Source: Bacillota bacterium (lineage in GTDB: Bacteria > Bacillota > Clostridia > Tissierellales > Peptoniphilaceae). From it: a stretch of DNA of 64,000 bases. Numbering within the stretch: position 1 is the first letter of the stretch; each line of letters begins with the position of its first letter. Both the position numbers and the translations under genes were made by a program. Of the stretch, positions 8,548 through 17,877 are shown piece after piece. Location of the stretch: NCBI GenBank assembly GCA_023442775.1, contig JAEZXH010000018.1, positions 186,001 to 250,000 of the forward strand, written 5' to 3'. The notes under the pieces are model-generated. The model did no database searches and was not told where the DNA came from. It was given only the letters and a program-made list of their open reading frames with translations.

Positions 8548-9151
8548 ACTCCAGGCCAAAGAAAAGGGCGCGAAGTGGATTGTAGGCATTGACGAGGTGG
8601 GACGAGGCTGCCTTTTTGGCGATGTGGTCGCCTGTGCCATTGTCATGCCAGATACCGATCCCATCGAAGGAGTGAGGGATTCAAAGAAACTCTCGGAGAA
8701 AAAGCGGGAGGTCCTCTATGAAGAGATTCTCAAAGAGGCTCTTGCTGTGGGAATTGGACGCGTCAATGCAGAGCTCATTGACGAGATGAACATCAAAGAG
8801 GCGGCGCGACTCGCCATGCAAAAGGCGGTCCTTGCGCTTAGAACTCCAGAAGGGGAACACGTGCCCGTAGACTATCTTCTCGTCGACGCAGAACATGTTG
8901 ATTTACCCATTTCTCAGGAAGCGATTATTCACGGAGACGACCTCTGCTACAGCGTCGCCTGCGCGTCGATTGTCGCGAAGGTCTTCCGCGACCGCCTATG
9001 CGTGAAGTGGAACCGCACCTATCCTGGCTATGGACTTGCAAAGCATAAGGGATACGGGACGAAAATGCATCGTTATGCCCTCAAGGAGAAGGGACCGACC
9101 CCCATGCATCGGAAATCTTTTCTCAAGAAGATTTTGGATCGCAGCGAATGA
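8531..9151 (+). CDS. rnhB: Ribonuclease HII
   Basis: Removes ribonucleotides from DNA and RNA from RNA-DNA hybrids. The 206-residue protein has the acidic site D21-E22 in GIDEVGRG and a further DAEH acidic motif; CASIVAKVFRD and the C-terminal GYGTKMH also fit. ATG 8531 is chosen over 8525 because GGGAG (8520-8524) touches 8525 but is 6 nt from 8531. It overlaps the rbgA end, and its stop overlaps yraN. Confidence 0.95.
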   Translation: MERTYELQAKEKGAKWIVGIDEVGRGCLFGDVVACAIVMPDTDPIEGVRDSKKLSEKKREVLYEEILKEALAVGIGRVNAELIDEMNIKEAARLAMQKAVLALRTPEGEHVPVDYLLVDAEHVDLPISQEAIIHGDDLCYSVACASIVAKVFRDRLCVKWNRTYPGYGLAKHKGYGTKMHRYALKEKGPTPMHRKSFLKKILDRSE

Positions 9152-9510
9152 AAAAGCGTCAGAATTTTGGGGCATGGGGAGAAAATCTCGCGCGAAAAGC
9201 ACTTGAAGGCAAGGGTTATGAATTCGTGACGAGCAATTTTCGGACCCAGCAAGGAGAGATTGACCTCATTTTTTGGGACGGCCCAGTCCTTGTCATCTGT
9301 GAGGTCAAAGCGCGGATGAATCGGCATTTTGGCTTGCCTCGTGAAGCGGTGGGGATTGGAAAGCAACAGACGATTGCACGGGTCACTGAGGCGTTCTTGA
9401 GTGAACAACAACTCTGGGGTGTCCCCGTTCGGTTCGATGTGGTAGAAATTTTACGGGATGAAGAGGGTGCTTGGCGTGTCGAGCACTTTCCTCACGCCTT
9501 TGAGTTATAG
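9148..9510 (+). CDS. yraN: YraN/UPF0102 family nuclease-fold protein
   Basis: A 120-residue UPF0102 protein with the restriction-endonuclease-like core: an acidic residue in GEIDLIF (about residue 37) and EVKAR (about 52). The position between rnhB and comM is typical. A Holliday-junction or DNA-processing role is often suggested but not firmly known. The ATGA overlap with rnhB indicates coupling. Confidence 0.9.
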   Translation: MKKRQNFGAWGENLARKALEGKGYEFVTSNFRTQQGEIDLIFWDGPVLVICEVKARMNRHFGLPREAVGIGKQQTIARVTEAFLSEQQLWGVPVRFDVVEILRDEEGAWRVEHFPHAFEL

Positions 9511-9522
9511 GGGGGAAATTCC

Positions 9523-11055
9523 ATGTATTCTCGTGTCCGCACATGTACATTACAGGGATTAGAGGGTCACGTCGTCGATGTGGAAACGGACTTGGCTAGA
9601 GCCCTTCCAAAGTTTTCCATCGTCGGCCTCCCCGATGCGGCCATCCGAGAGTCTTCGGAGCGCGTCCGTGCAGCCATTAAAAATAGCGGCTTTGACTTCC
9701 CTATGATTCGCATCACCATTAATCTTTCTCCCGCTTCACTACGAAAAGATGGGACTCAGATGGATCTTGCTATCGCAGTGTCCATCTTGACTGCAGAGGA
9801 TGGTGCCAATTCTCGCCATGAGGATTTTGTATTCTTGGGGGAACTCTCCCTAGATGGGACCCTCAACCCGATTCTCGGGGCCCTTCCCATGGTCATTGCC
9901 CTTCGTGAAAAAGGGTTCAAGAAGATCGTCGTCCCCTATGAGAATCGCATGGAGTGTGCGGTGATCGAGGACGTAGAGATCTATCCGGCCCATTCGTTGA
10001 AAGAAGTGATGGAGTTTTTGCGGGGAGAGGTTGAGATTCCTCGCGAGAGATGTGACCACGAGGCGATTCATTCCGATGACGTGCACGATGTGGATTTTTC
10101 GGACATCCGTGGACAGGAACAAGTCAAGCGTGCCATGGAGATTGCCGCGGCGGGAGGCCACAACCTTCTGATGATTGGAAGTCCTGGGTGTGGGAAATCC
10201 ATGGCGGCAAAGCGACTACCCACCATTCTTCCCCCAATGACCTTTGAAGAGGCGGTGGAGGTGACGAAAATCTACAGTGTGGCCGGTCTTCTTGAAGGAC
10301 ACCAACTCCTGACCAAGCGTCCTTTCCGCGCACCGCACCACACGAGTTCTGCGGTGAGCCTCATTGGGGGTGGGTCAAACCCCAGGCCAGGAGAAATCTC
10401 CCTCTCCCACCATGGTGTACTCTATCTCGATGAGCTCCCTGAGTTTTCTCGCCACGTCCTCGAAGTGATGCGACAACCCATGGAAGACCATACGATACAC
10501 ATCTCCCGCGCCAATGCGCGCGTCGAATATCCAGCGAATTTTATGCTCATCGCCGCGATGAATCCCTGCCCCTGCGGGTACTTCGGGTCCACGGATAAGG
10601 AGTGTACGTGTAGCGCGCAAAGCATTACGAAGTATCTGGGGAAAATCAGTCATCCACTCTTGGATCGAATTGACCTGCACATCGAGATGCGCCCTGTGAG
10701 CTACGAAAAGATGACAGCGAGCCCCAAAGAAGAAACGAGTGCAGACATTCGGGCCCGTGTCGTCAAGGCGAGAGAGATTCAGAGAGCACGGTTTATCGAT
10801 ACAGGAATCCTCTCAAATAGTCTCATTCCAGATCGACTCATCACGACTTACTGTGCCCTTGACGCCCAGGGAGAGACGGTGATGAAAAAGGCCTTCGAGA
10901 CCTATCATTTTAGCGGCAGAAGTTATCATAAGGTTCTAAAAGTTGCTCGGACCATTGCCGACCTTGCGGGAGAAGAAAAAATTGAAGTGCCCCATCTTCT
11001 CGAAGCGATTCGCTACCGCGCCGTAGAGGCCAAGTATTGGGGGGCGACGTCGTGA
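9523..11055 (+). CDS. comM: YifB/ComM family Mg-chelatase-like AAA+ ATPase
   Basis: A 510-residue protein: an N-terminal Lon-protease-like fold (about 1-170), an AAA+ domain with Walker A GSPGCGKS at 219-226 and Walker B YLDELPEF, then a C-terminal chelatase domain. In Haemophilus and Vibrio, ComM is a branch-migration helicase that helps integrate transforming DNA. A cysteine group (CPCGYFG...CTC) follows the ATPase core. A GGGGGG ribosome-binding site precedes ATG 9523. dprA follows with overlapping stop and start, consistent with a DNA-uptake role. Confidence 0.92.
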   Translation: MYSRVRTCTLQGLEGHVVDVETDLARALPKFSIVGLPDAAIRESSERVRAAIKNSGFDFPMIRITINLSPASLRKDGTQMDLAIAVSILTAEDGANSRHEDFVFLGELSLDGTLNPILGALPMVIALREKGFKKIVVPYENRMECAVIEDVEIYPAHSLKEVMEFLRGEVEIPRERCDHEAIHSDDVHDVDFSDIRGQEQVKRAMEIAAAGGHNLLMIGSPGCGKSMAAKRLPTILPPMTFEEAVEVTKIYSVAGLLEGHQLLTKRPFRAPHHTSSAVSLIGGGSNPRPGEISLSHHGVLYLDELPEFSRHVLEVMRQPMEDHTIHISRANARVEYPANFMLIAAMNPCPCGYFGSTDKECTCSAQSITKYLGKISHPLLDRIDLHIEMRPVSYEKMTASPKEETSADIRARVVKAREIQRARFIDTGILSNSLIPDRLITTYCALDAQGETVMKKAFETYHFSGRSYHKVLKVARTIADLAGEEKIEVPHLLEAIRYRAVEAKYWGATS

Positions 11056-12128
11056 CCGAGAGAGAAATGATTTTGGGACTTGTGTCTCAGGGGATTTCAT
11101 CCCTCGATATCCACCGGCTTCGAGATCTCTTTCCCCTGAGAGAGCAAAGAGAGAAATTTCTCGAGGAGATCAAAAAACGGATACGCTCTGAGAAGAAGCG
11201 AAGGGTGTTTGAGAGTGACCTCGTCTTTTACGCAGAGAGGCTTCAAGAGAGTTGTCAACACAGGAACATTCAGATTCTCGTCGATGTAGACGAAGAGTAC
11301 CCCAAGATGCTGCGAGACATGGAATGCCCACCTTGCGTCTTATTTGTTCGGGGTGACCTAGAAAAAGTCCTCTCGTTACCACGTCTTGCCATCGTTGGGT
11401 CGCGAAAGTGTACAACTTACGGGAAAGTGGTGTGCGAGGAGTTAGCCCGGGCCCTCGCCGAGAGGCAAGTCGCTTCTGTGAGTGGACTTGCACTTGGAAT
11501 TGATGGGCTTGCTCACCGTGGGTCTCTGAAAACCAATATGCCAACCCTTGCGGTGCTTGGTTCTGGCATCGATGTGATTTATCCTGCGAATCATCATCTC
11601 CTCTATGAAGAAATCCTAAACCATGGGGCCATTGTGTCCGAGTATCCCCCTGGGATGCGCCCGACGAAGTACACATTTCCGGAGCGCAATCGAATCATCT
11701 GTGCTCTTTCCCAAGCATGCCTTGTGGTTGAAGCCCAAGAAAAATCGGGCTCTCTCATTACGGCGCGTCTCGCTGCAGAAATGGGACGGGATGTCTTTGC
11801 CGTCCCGGGAAACATCAATAGTCCTTATAGTCGAGGGACGAATCGGTTGATTCGTGACGGAGCATTGCCCTATACATGTCCCGAGGATTTAGATTTTCTT
11901 TTCCCCATTCCCAAAAAGGAGAAGAAGGAACTCGAGAGTGCGCTCTCTCCGGTCCAACAGAGGATTCTCGACTGCGTGATTCGTGGCGTCTCGACGATTG
12001 ACGAGATTTGTCGAGCACTTTCTATGGATGTCGCCACAGTGACCATGGAATGCACCTTACTGGAAATGGAAGGACTTCTCCTCGAAGGAGAAGCTGGACG
12101 GTTTGTTTGTACAGCGCAACTTTCTTGA
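11052..12128 (+). CDS. dprA: DNA-processing protein DprA
   Basis: Binds incoming single-stranded DNA and loads RecA during transformation. The 358-residue protein has an N-terminal SAM-like helical region, a Rossmann core (VGSRKCTTYGK, SGLALGIDG, FPERNRIICALS, EKSGSLITA) and a C-terminal winged-helix segment. GTG 11052 overlaps the comM stop and is 7 nt from GGGGGG. An upstream in-frame ATG at 11037 sits before that site and is less likely. Confidence 0.93.
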   Translation: MTEREMILGLVSQGISSLDIHRLRDLFPLREQREKFLEEIKKRIRSEKKRRVFESDLVFYAERLQESCQHRNIQILVDVDEEYPKMLRDMECPPCVLFVRGDLEKVLSLPRLAIVGSRKCTTYGKVVCEELARALAERQVASVSGLALGIDGLAHRGSLKTNMPTLAVLGSGIDVIYPANHHLLYEEILNHGAIVSEYPPGMRPTKYTFPERNRIICALSQACLVVEAQEKSGSLITARLAAEMGRDVFAVPGNINSPYSRGTNRLIRDGALPYTCPEDLDFLFPIPKKEKKELESALSPVQQRILDCVIRGVSTIDEICRALSMDVATVTMECTLLEMEGLLLEGEAGRFVCTAQLS

Positions 12129-12153
12129 CACATGGGAAAGACCTTGCTATAAA
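12125..12153 (+). promoter_or_regulatory. Promoter of topA
   Basis: TTGACA (12125-12130), 17-bp spacer, TATAAA (12148-12153), with an extended TGC just before the -10. The -35 overlaps the dprA stop codon. Confidence 0.85.
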
Positions 12154-12180
12154 AAAGATGAATAGAGGAAAGGAGAGGCT

Positions 12181-14262
12181 ATGTCACAACTTGTCATCGT
12201 TGAGTCTCCCACAAAGGCGAAGACAATCAAAAAATTATTAGGACCCAAGTATCAGGTTATGGCGACGGTGGGCCATTTAAGAGATCTCCCAAAATCGACC
12301 TTTGGAGTGGATATCGAACACGACTTTGAACCGAAATACATCAATATTCGGGGCAAAGGGCCCGTGATTAAGGACTTGAAAAAAGCGGCGAAGCAAGCAG
12401 ATCGTGTGTTTCTCGCAACGGACCCGGATCGAGAAGGAGAGGCGATTTCTTGGCATCTAAGCACCATCCTTGACATCGATCCGAGCCAGCCTATGCGGGT
12501 AGAGTTTCACGAGATCACAAAGGAAACTGTCCGAGAGCAGGTGAAGCACCCTCGGGGCATTAATTTTGACCTCGTTGATGCCCAACAGGCAAGACGTGTG
12601 TTGGACCGTATTGTCGGTTATAAAATCAGCCCCCTGCTTTGGAAGAAAGTCAAGGGCAAGCTCTCTGCAGGGCGCGTCCAGTCCGTGGTTGTCAAGCTCA
12701 TCTGTGAACGGGAAGAACAGATTCGAAACTTCGTCCCTGAGCAGTGGTGGACCATTGATGCCCTACTGAAGAAAAAGACTTCAAAGATCGAGGCTCAATT
12801 CGTCGGACGATTAAACCATGGGGACATCATTGCAGAGACAATCAAAGACGAAAAATCGGCGGAAAAGCTTCTCAAAGAGTTTGAGGGCAAGCCCATGGTG
12901 GTCCACGATGTGAAGACATCTGAGAAGAGCAAAAGTCCCTACGCTCCCTTCACGACTTCAACGCTTCAACAAGAGGCTTCGCGCCGTTTGAATTTCAAAA
13001 CGGGAAAGACGATGCGCATCGCCCAAAGTCTCTACGAAGGAGTCTCACTCCCTAAAGTTGGTTCCGTGGGTCTTATCACCTATATGCGTACGGATTCGAC
13101 ACGGATTTCTGACGTCGCTTGCGCTGCCGCGAAGGAGTTCATTCTAGACGCCTACGGAAAGGAATACTATGGCACAGGAGGACGCCGCGGGAAGAAAAAA
13201 GGGGTACAGGATGCCCACGAATGTATTCGTCCCACCGATGTGAGAAGAACACCGCAACAGGTGAAAGATTCTCTCTCGCGAGATGAGTTTCGCCTCTATC
13301 AACTCATCTGGGGCAGATTCGTCGCTTCGCAGATGAGCGCAGCGCGTTATGAGCAGACGACCCTCTCCCTTTGTATTGATGATGCCATCTTTCGCGCAAG
13401 CGGGAGCCGTCTCATTTTCGACGGATTTACGCGAGTCTATGGGTCTGGGCAAAAAGATCACGTCCTCCCAAAACTTGAGGTGGGAGAAGAAGTCAAGGTG
13501 CAGTCCTTGGAGAAAAATCAACACTTTTCCCAGCCTCCAGCGCGTTATAATGAAGCTTCGCTGATTAAGACCCTCGAGGAGCTTCGCATTGGGCGGCCCA
13601 GTACCTACGCCCCCATCCTCAGCACCATTCAGTCTCGTTACTATGTGGTCCTCGATGAAAAGCGCTTCGTCCCCACAGAGTTAGGCGAAGCGGTTAACGC
13701 TATTCTTTCGGAGTATTTCCCCGACCTTCTCAATCAGGAGTTTACGGCGGAGATGGAGGAGGACTTGGACCTGATCGCGGAAGGGAAAATGCCCTGGAAA
13801 GACTTGGTTCGCCAGGTCTATGAGACCCTTCGAGAAGATTTAGAGAGAGCAGAAGAAGAAGTCAAAAAGGTGGACATCAAAGAAGAAGAGAGTGATGTCG
13901 TCTGCGAAAAATGCGGCCGGAAGATGGTCGTGAAGATGGGGCCCTATGGGAAATTTCTAGGCTGCCCTGGCTTTCCAGAATGTCGCAATACGAAGCCTTT
14001 TGAAGAAAAAATTGGCGTTGCTTGCCCCAAGTGCCACGATGGGGAAGTAGTCCTTCGTCGAAGTAAAAAGGGTCGAAAATTCTATGGATGTAGCCGTTAT
14101 CCAGAATGTGATTTCGTCTCCTGGAATGAACCGATCGACATGCCTTGTCCCAAGTGTGGGGGAGTCGTGACAAAGCGACACAGTAAAAAGGGAGATAGCC
14201 TCCAGTGCGAGAATCCATCTTGCAATTGGAGCAAACCCATACCCTCGGATAAAGACTCATGA
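12181..14262 (+). CDS. topA: DNA topoisomerase I
   Basis: A type IA topoisomerase that relaxes negative supercoils. The 693-residue protein has a Toprim domain at the start (VESPTKAKTI; DPDREGEA), catalytic Y301 in TYMRTDSTR, and three C-terminal four-cysteine zinc ribbons beginning near residue 575 (CEKCGRK, CPKCHDG, CPKCGGV). It has its own near-consensus promoter and AAAGGAGAG before ATG 12181. Its TGA overlaps the pilus ATPase start, tying it to the pilus genes by read-through. Confidence 0.97.
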   Translation: MSQLVIVESPTKAKTIKKLLGPKYQVMATVGHLRDLPKSTFGVDIEHDFEPKYINIRGKGPVIKDLKKAAKQADRVFLATDPDREGEAISWHLSTILDIDPSQPMRVEFHEITKETVREQVKHPRGINFDLVDAQQARRVLDRIVGYKISPLLWKKVKGKLSAGRVQSVVVKLICEREEQIRNFVPEQWWTIDALLKKKTSKIEAQFVGRLNHGDIIAETIKDEKSAEKLLKEFEGKPMVVHDVKTSEKSKSPYAPFTTSTLQQEASRRLNFKTGKTMRIAQSLYEGVSLPKVGSVGLITYMRTDSTRISDVACAAAKEFILDAYGKEYYGTGGRRGKKKGVQDAHECIRPTDVRRTPQQVKDSLSRDEFRLYQLIWGRFVASQMSAARYEQTTLSLCIDDAIFRASGSRLIFDGFTRVYGSGQKDHVLPKLEVGEEVKVQSLEKNQHFSQPPARYNEASLIKTLEELRIGRPSTYAPILSTIQSRYYVVLDEKRFVPTELGEAVNAILSEYFPDLLNQEFTAEMEEDLDLIAEGKMPWKDLVRQVYETLREDLERAEEEVKKVDIKEEESDVVCEKCGRKMVVKMGPYGKFLGCPGFPECRNTKPFEEKIGVACPKCHDGEVVLRRSKKGRKFYGCSRYPECDFVSWNEPIDMPCPKCGGVVTKRHSKKGDSLQCENPSCNWSKPIPSDKDS

Positions 14263-15593
14263 AGAACGCGGAACAACTCTTTCACCTATCTCCCCAAGAG
14301 CTGGCGGACTTGGGAGTAAACATCCACTCTGTCACCGAAGATGTCATCACTCTCTTTCCCAGCGAAAAAGCTCTCGCGCATCGGGAACTCCTCGAGTTCG
14401 CCTCGGGTAGAAAAATCATCTTTTCCGACGCAACGACGACAAAGGTGTATGAAGATGACGATGCAGCCCGCTTTATTGCAGAAGATGTGGCGGCATCGGC
14501 CTACCGGGAACATGCGTCGGATATCCATATTGAGCCCTACCAGTCTGGAGCCCGTCTGCGCTTTCGCATTGAAGGAAGACTTGCTCACCACACAGACTTG
14601 TCGAGGGAGCAATATGAGAGCCTGTCCAATTTTCTCAAAGTCACGGCGCACCTCGATGTTGGGCTCTCACGATTGCCTCAAGACGGAAGGCTTAGTCTTC
14701 CCATTGAAGGGGGCCAACTTGATTTAAGAATCAGTACGGCGCCTACGATTGAAGGAGAGAAGATTGTCCTTCGTCTTCTGCGACGAGAAAACATCTTGCG
14801 CGGCGTCAGTGAATTGGGGTGGACTTCGGAGCAAACCCAGTTCATGAAACGACTGTTGGAGCAACGCTCTGGCCTCATTCTTCTCACGGGACCTACGAAC
14901 TCCGGGAAGACGACGTCGATTTACGCGCTTCTCCAAGAGTTGAACTCCTCTCAGAAAAACATTATGACCATTGAAGATCCTGTGGAGTATCGTCTGGAAG
15001 GGGTCAATCAAATTCAGGTGCATGAAAAGATTGGCCTGGATTTCTATCAAGGTCTCCGGACCGTCTTACGGCAAGACCCAGATGTCCTTGTGGTTGGAGA
15101 AATCCGAAATGAACAGACGGCTCGAATTGCTCTTCGTGCAGCAATGACGGGGACTCTTGTCCTCGCAACGATTCACAGTCAGGACAGTATTTCCTGCATT
15201 CTACGCCTTCAGGATATGGGGATGGAAAAGCACCTCATTGCCGAAAGTCTTTTGGCCATCATCTCTCAGCGACTCGTCAATCTTTTATGTCCACAGTGCA
15301 GACGGGAGAGTCTGGAGAATGACTCCTACTTTTTCCCCTCGCCGACGACAGTCTATGAAGAGGTAGGATGTTCTCATTGTCACGATGGGGTAAAGGGGAG
15401 AATGGCCGTTGCCGAAATCCTGCCCTTCGATGGGCAGATCCGTCGGTGCGTCTATGAGGGTGCGCCGCTGGAAAAATATGCGAACCTCATGGAAGTCAAA
15501 CAGTTGCCGCGACTCCGGCATCGCCTCGCAAGTCTGGTGAAAGAGGGCGGGATTTCTCTTACAGAAGCGCGGCGGGCCATCAACACACTGTAG
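14259..15593 (+). CDS. Type II secretion / type IV pilus assembly ATPase (PilB/GspE/ComGA family)
   Basis: A cytosolic hexameric ATPase powering pilus or pseudopilus assembly. The 444-residue protein has the ASDIHIEP motif, Walker A GPTNSGKTT at 211-219, the VGEIRNEQTA Walker B region, and a C-terminal CPQC...CSHC zinc site as in PilB/GspE. It overlaps topA by 4 nt. The platform protein, pilin and prepilin peptidase follow directly. With comM and dprA just upstream, DNA uptake is a likely job, but motility or secretion cannot be excluded. Confidence 0.93.
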   Translation: MKNAEQLFHLSPQELADLGVNIHSVTEDVITLFPSEKALAHRELLEFASGRKIIFSDATTTKVYEDDDAARFIAEDVAASAYREHASDIHIEPYQSGARLRFRIEGRLAHHTDLSREQYESLSNFLKVTAHLDVGLSRLPQDGRLSLPIEGGQLDLRISTAPTIEGEKIVLRLLRRENILRGVSELGWTSEQTQFMKRLLEQRSGLILLTGPTNSGKTTSIYALLQELNSSQKNIMTIEDPVEYRLEGVNQIQVHEKIGLDFYQGLRTVLRQDPDVLVVGEIRNEQTARIALRAAMTGTLVLATIHSQDSISCILRLQDMGMEKHLIAESLLAIISQRLVNLLCPQCRRESLENDSYFFPSPTTVYEEVGCSHCHDGVKGRMAVAEILPFDGQIRRCVYEGAPLEKYANLMEVKQLPRLRHRLASLVKEGGISLTEARRAINTL

Positions 15594-15600
15594 GTGATTT

Positions 15601-16791
15601 GTGTTTACATACAGAGCATGTCGAGAAGATGGTCACATTGTAGAAGGAGTTCTCGATCTGACGACAGAAGAAGATGTCGTCGCAGAACTCTGCTCCCAAG
15701 GACTCACTCCAATACGCATCGAGAAGCGGACTTCGAAGATGGGCCGGAAGATTTCTTTGCCTCAAAAGGCGTCACAGATGCAGTGGGCCCTTGCAATGGA
15801 ACAGTTGAGTCTACTCCTTCAAAGTGGATTGAGCCTTACCGAGGGATTGTCCCTCTTGAGTTCCCAGTGGAGGAGAGGCAATGTCAGTTCCTCGTTGCGC
15901 ATCTTATTGCGGCGACTGACGGAAGGGCAAAATATCAACGAGGCCCTTTCTCATATTCCTCATGCACCACAACTTGTGGGAGTCGCGTTTCGACTCGGCA
16001 CGACCACGGCGGAACTTGGTCCAACACTTCAAAAGTTCGGAGAGATTCTTCGGCGAAAAGAAATGGAGAAGAGGCGGCTTCAAGGGATACTCTTTTATCC
16101 CATCATCCTTCTCTTTGTCGCATTCGCTGTGCTCATCTTCATGACATCGACGGTTCTTCCCATGTTTGAAGACCTCTTTACCCAGTCTGCAGAAACTCTT
16201 CCTCTCCTAAGTCGCGTTGTCTTTGGGTTTGGTCGAGGATTTTCCAAGTATTGGTGGATTATTCTTACGTTAGCACTAGGACTTGCGATCATTGCGATTT
16301 TTTCTTTCACAGGCCATTTCGGCTTGAATGCCTATCGAAGAATTCGCAGGTTGTGGCCCTTGAAGACGCTGTTACAGAATTCACTCAGTGAGGATTTTTG
16401 TGAGATTGTAGGCTCTCTTCTCGCCTCGGGGATGCCCTTATCTGAGTCGTTAAACGTCCTTTGGGAGATTTCTTCTCACCCAATTCTGGCAGAGGAGTAC
16501 CAGAATCTCTATCGCGCGACATTGGAGGGAAAGAGGTTATCGGATTCCTTTGTGTCCCCGGGGCTCTTCTCGGAGACCCTCTTCTATTTCTTGCGAAATG
16601 GGGAAGAGACCGGAGGGCTCGATGAGATTCTCCTAAAAGCGGCAGACTATTACGAGAAAGACGTGATTCTTCGCACCGAGCAAATGCTTCGAAGAATTGA
16701 ACCTCTGAGCATTCTTCTCATTGGGATTCTCGTGGGACTCTTTGTCATCGCCATCGGACAGCCGATGTTTGATCTTTTGACCTATGTCTAG
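15601..16791 (+). CDS. Type II secretion / type IV pilus platform protein (PilC/GspF/ComGB family)
   Basis: The inner-membrane platform that couples the ATPase to pilin insertion. The 396-residue protein has two T2SSF repeats, each with helices leading to membrane segments: near 160-185, 210-235 and at the C-terminus (LSILLIGILVGLFVIAIGQPMF). It starts at GTG 15601, 4 nt after AGGTG. The order ATPase-platform-pilin is that of pil and comG operons. Confidence 0.92.
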   Translation: MFTYRACREDGHIVEGVLDLTTEEDVVAELCSQGLTPIRIEKRTSKMGRKISLPQKASQMQWALAMEQLSLLLQSGLSLTEGLSLLSSQWRRGNVSSSLRILLRRLTEGQNINEALSHIPHAPQLVGVAFRLGTTTAELGPTLQKFGEILRRKEMEKRRLQGILFYPIILLFVAFAVLIFMTSTVLPMFEDLFTQSAETLPLLSRVVFGFGRGFSKYWWIILTLALGLAIIAIFSFTGHFGLNAYRRIRRLWPLKTLLQNSLSEDFCEIVGSLLASGMPLSESLNVLWEISSHPILAEEYQNLYRATLEGKRLSDSFVSPGLFSETLFYFLRNGEETGGLDEILLKAADYYEKDVILRTEQMLRRIEPLSILLIGILVGLFVIAIGQPMFDLLTYV

Positions 16792-16800
16792 GAGGTAATT

Positions 16801-17154
16801 ATGAAACGTCGTGGATTTACGCTGTTAGAACTCGTGATCGTCCTTGGAATCATCGCCATCCTCATGACGATTGCCATTCCTCGGTACCAGAGAGCACGCC
16901 TCACGGCTCAGGTGACGGCGCACAACGCAAATGTACAGATGCTGAGAAATGCTGCCCTCATGGCCCTCGCTGATCATCCCGAGGGCATCAGTGGGAGCGA
17001 AGCCGAACTTGGGGAGTATCTTGAAGGCGGGAAGTTCCCAAAGACCTATGATGGCTCCACCTTTCAAGTCTCCGTTGATGCCGGGGGAAATGTCACCGTC
17101 TCCCCGGGGATGATGAAGATTCAAGACGGACAGGTTGTCTCTGCAGACTCTTAA
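16801..17154 (+). CDS. Type IV major pilin / ComGC-like prepilin
   Basis: A 117-residue prepilin with a short basic leader MKRRG cut before F: class III signal G/FTLLELVIVLG with E at +5, then a hydrophobic helix that polymerises the pilus. It is processed by the peptidase encoded next. It is the only pilin-like gene in the cluster. GGAGG precedes ATG 16801. No cysteine pair is visible in the globular part. Confidence 0.93.
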   Translation: MKRRGFTLLELVIVLGIIAILMTIAIPRYQRARLTAQVTAHNANVQMLRNAALMALADHPEGISGSEAELGEYLEGGKFPKTYDGSTFQVSVDAGGNVTVSPGMMKIQDGQVVSADS

Positions 17155-17157
17155 GAC

Positions 17158-17877
17158 ATGCTCGTTTATCTGTTTGCGGGCATTCTTGGATCCATTCTCG
17201 CCTCCTTTATTCTTGCAACGTCTCCCTCATCTTGGAGCGCACTTTGGAGGCGAAGCCAGTGTTCTTGGTGTTACCGAACACTGAAGTGGAGAGATCTCGT
17301 CCCCATCTTTTCATATCTCAATCTTAGAGGAAGGTGCCGCTATTGTGGCGGGTCGATTCCGGTCCTTCTCTTCCTTGGAGAGCTACTGGGGTTTTTCTTA
17401 ACTATCGGCCTTGGACTCTTATTCAAAGATCCTCTTCTCGGTGTTTGCCTGAGTGTGATTGTTGTGACCTTGGTGGCCATTAGTCGAGATGATCTGAAAA
17501 GTCATGAGATATCCTTACACCATCTAGCTGTACTCCTCGTTCTGCGCCTGTTGCTCATGGGCCAGTTTCCTCTAGGAGATGGCGTACAGGGCGGCCTCAT
17601 TGTAGGGAGCATCTTGGGCCTACTCTATCTGGTCACGAAGGGAATCGGAGATGGAGATATCTATCTCGGAGCGATTCTGGGTTCGTTTTTTTCTCCATGG
17701 GACTCCATCCTCCATTTTCTCTGTCCATCCTGGATCTTTGGAGGGCTGGTTGGGGCCTATCTACTATTGATAAAAAAGCAGTCGAAACATGACGAGATTG
17801 CCTTCGCACCATTTCTTTGCATCGGCTTTCTCATTGGTCTTTGCAATGCGTTAGGAGGGCTTGGATGGAACGGGTAA
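17158..17877 (+). CDS. Prepilin leader peptidase / N-methyltransferase
   Basis: An aspartic protease of the inner membrane that cleaves and methylates prepilins. In 239 residues it has the cytoplasmic loop with CSWC...CRYC (zinc-type CxxC pairs) and multiple membrane segments. The candidate catalytic aspartates are in ISRDDLKSHEI and IGDGDIYLG (GxGD-type). It starts 3 nt after the pilin stop with no strong ribosome-binding site, so coupling is likely. Confidence 0.92.
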   Translation: MLVYLFAGILGSILASFILATSPSSWSALWRRSQCSWCYRTLKWRDLVPIFSYLNLRGRCRYCGGSIPVLLFLGELLGFFLTIGLGLLFKDPLLGVCLSVIVVTLVAISRDDLKSHEISLHHLAVLLVLRLLLMGQFPLGDGVQGGLIVGSILGLLYLVTKGIGDGDIYLGAILGSFFSPWDSILHFLCPSWIFGGLVGAYLLLIKKQSKHDEIAFAPFLCIGFLIGLCNALGGLGWNG

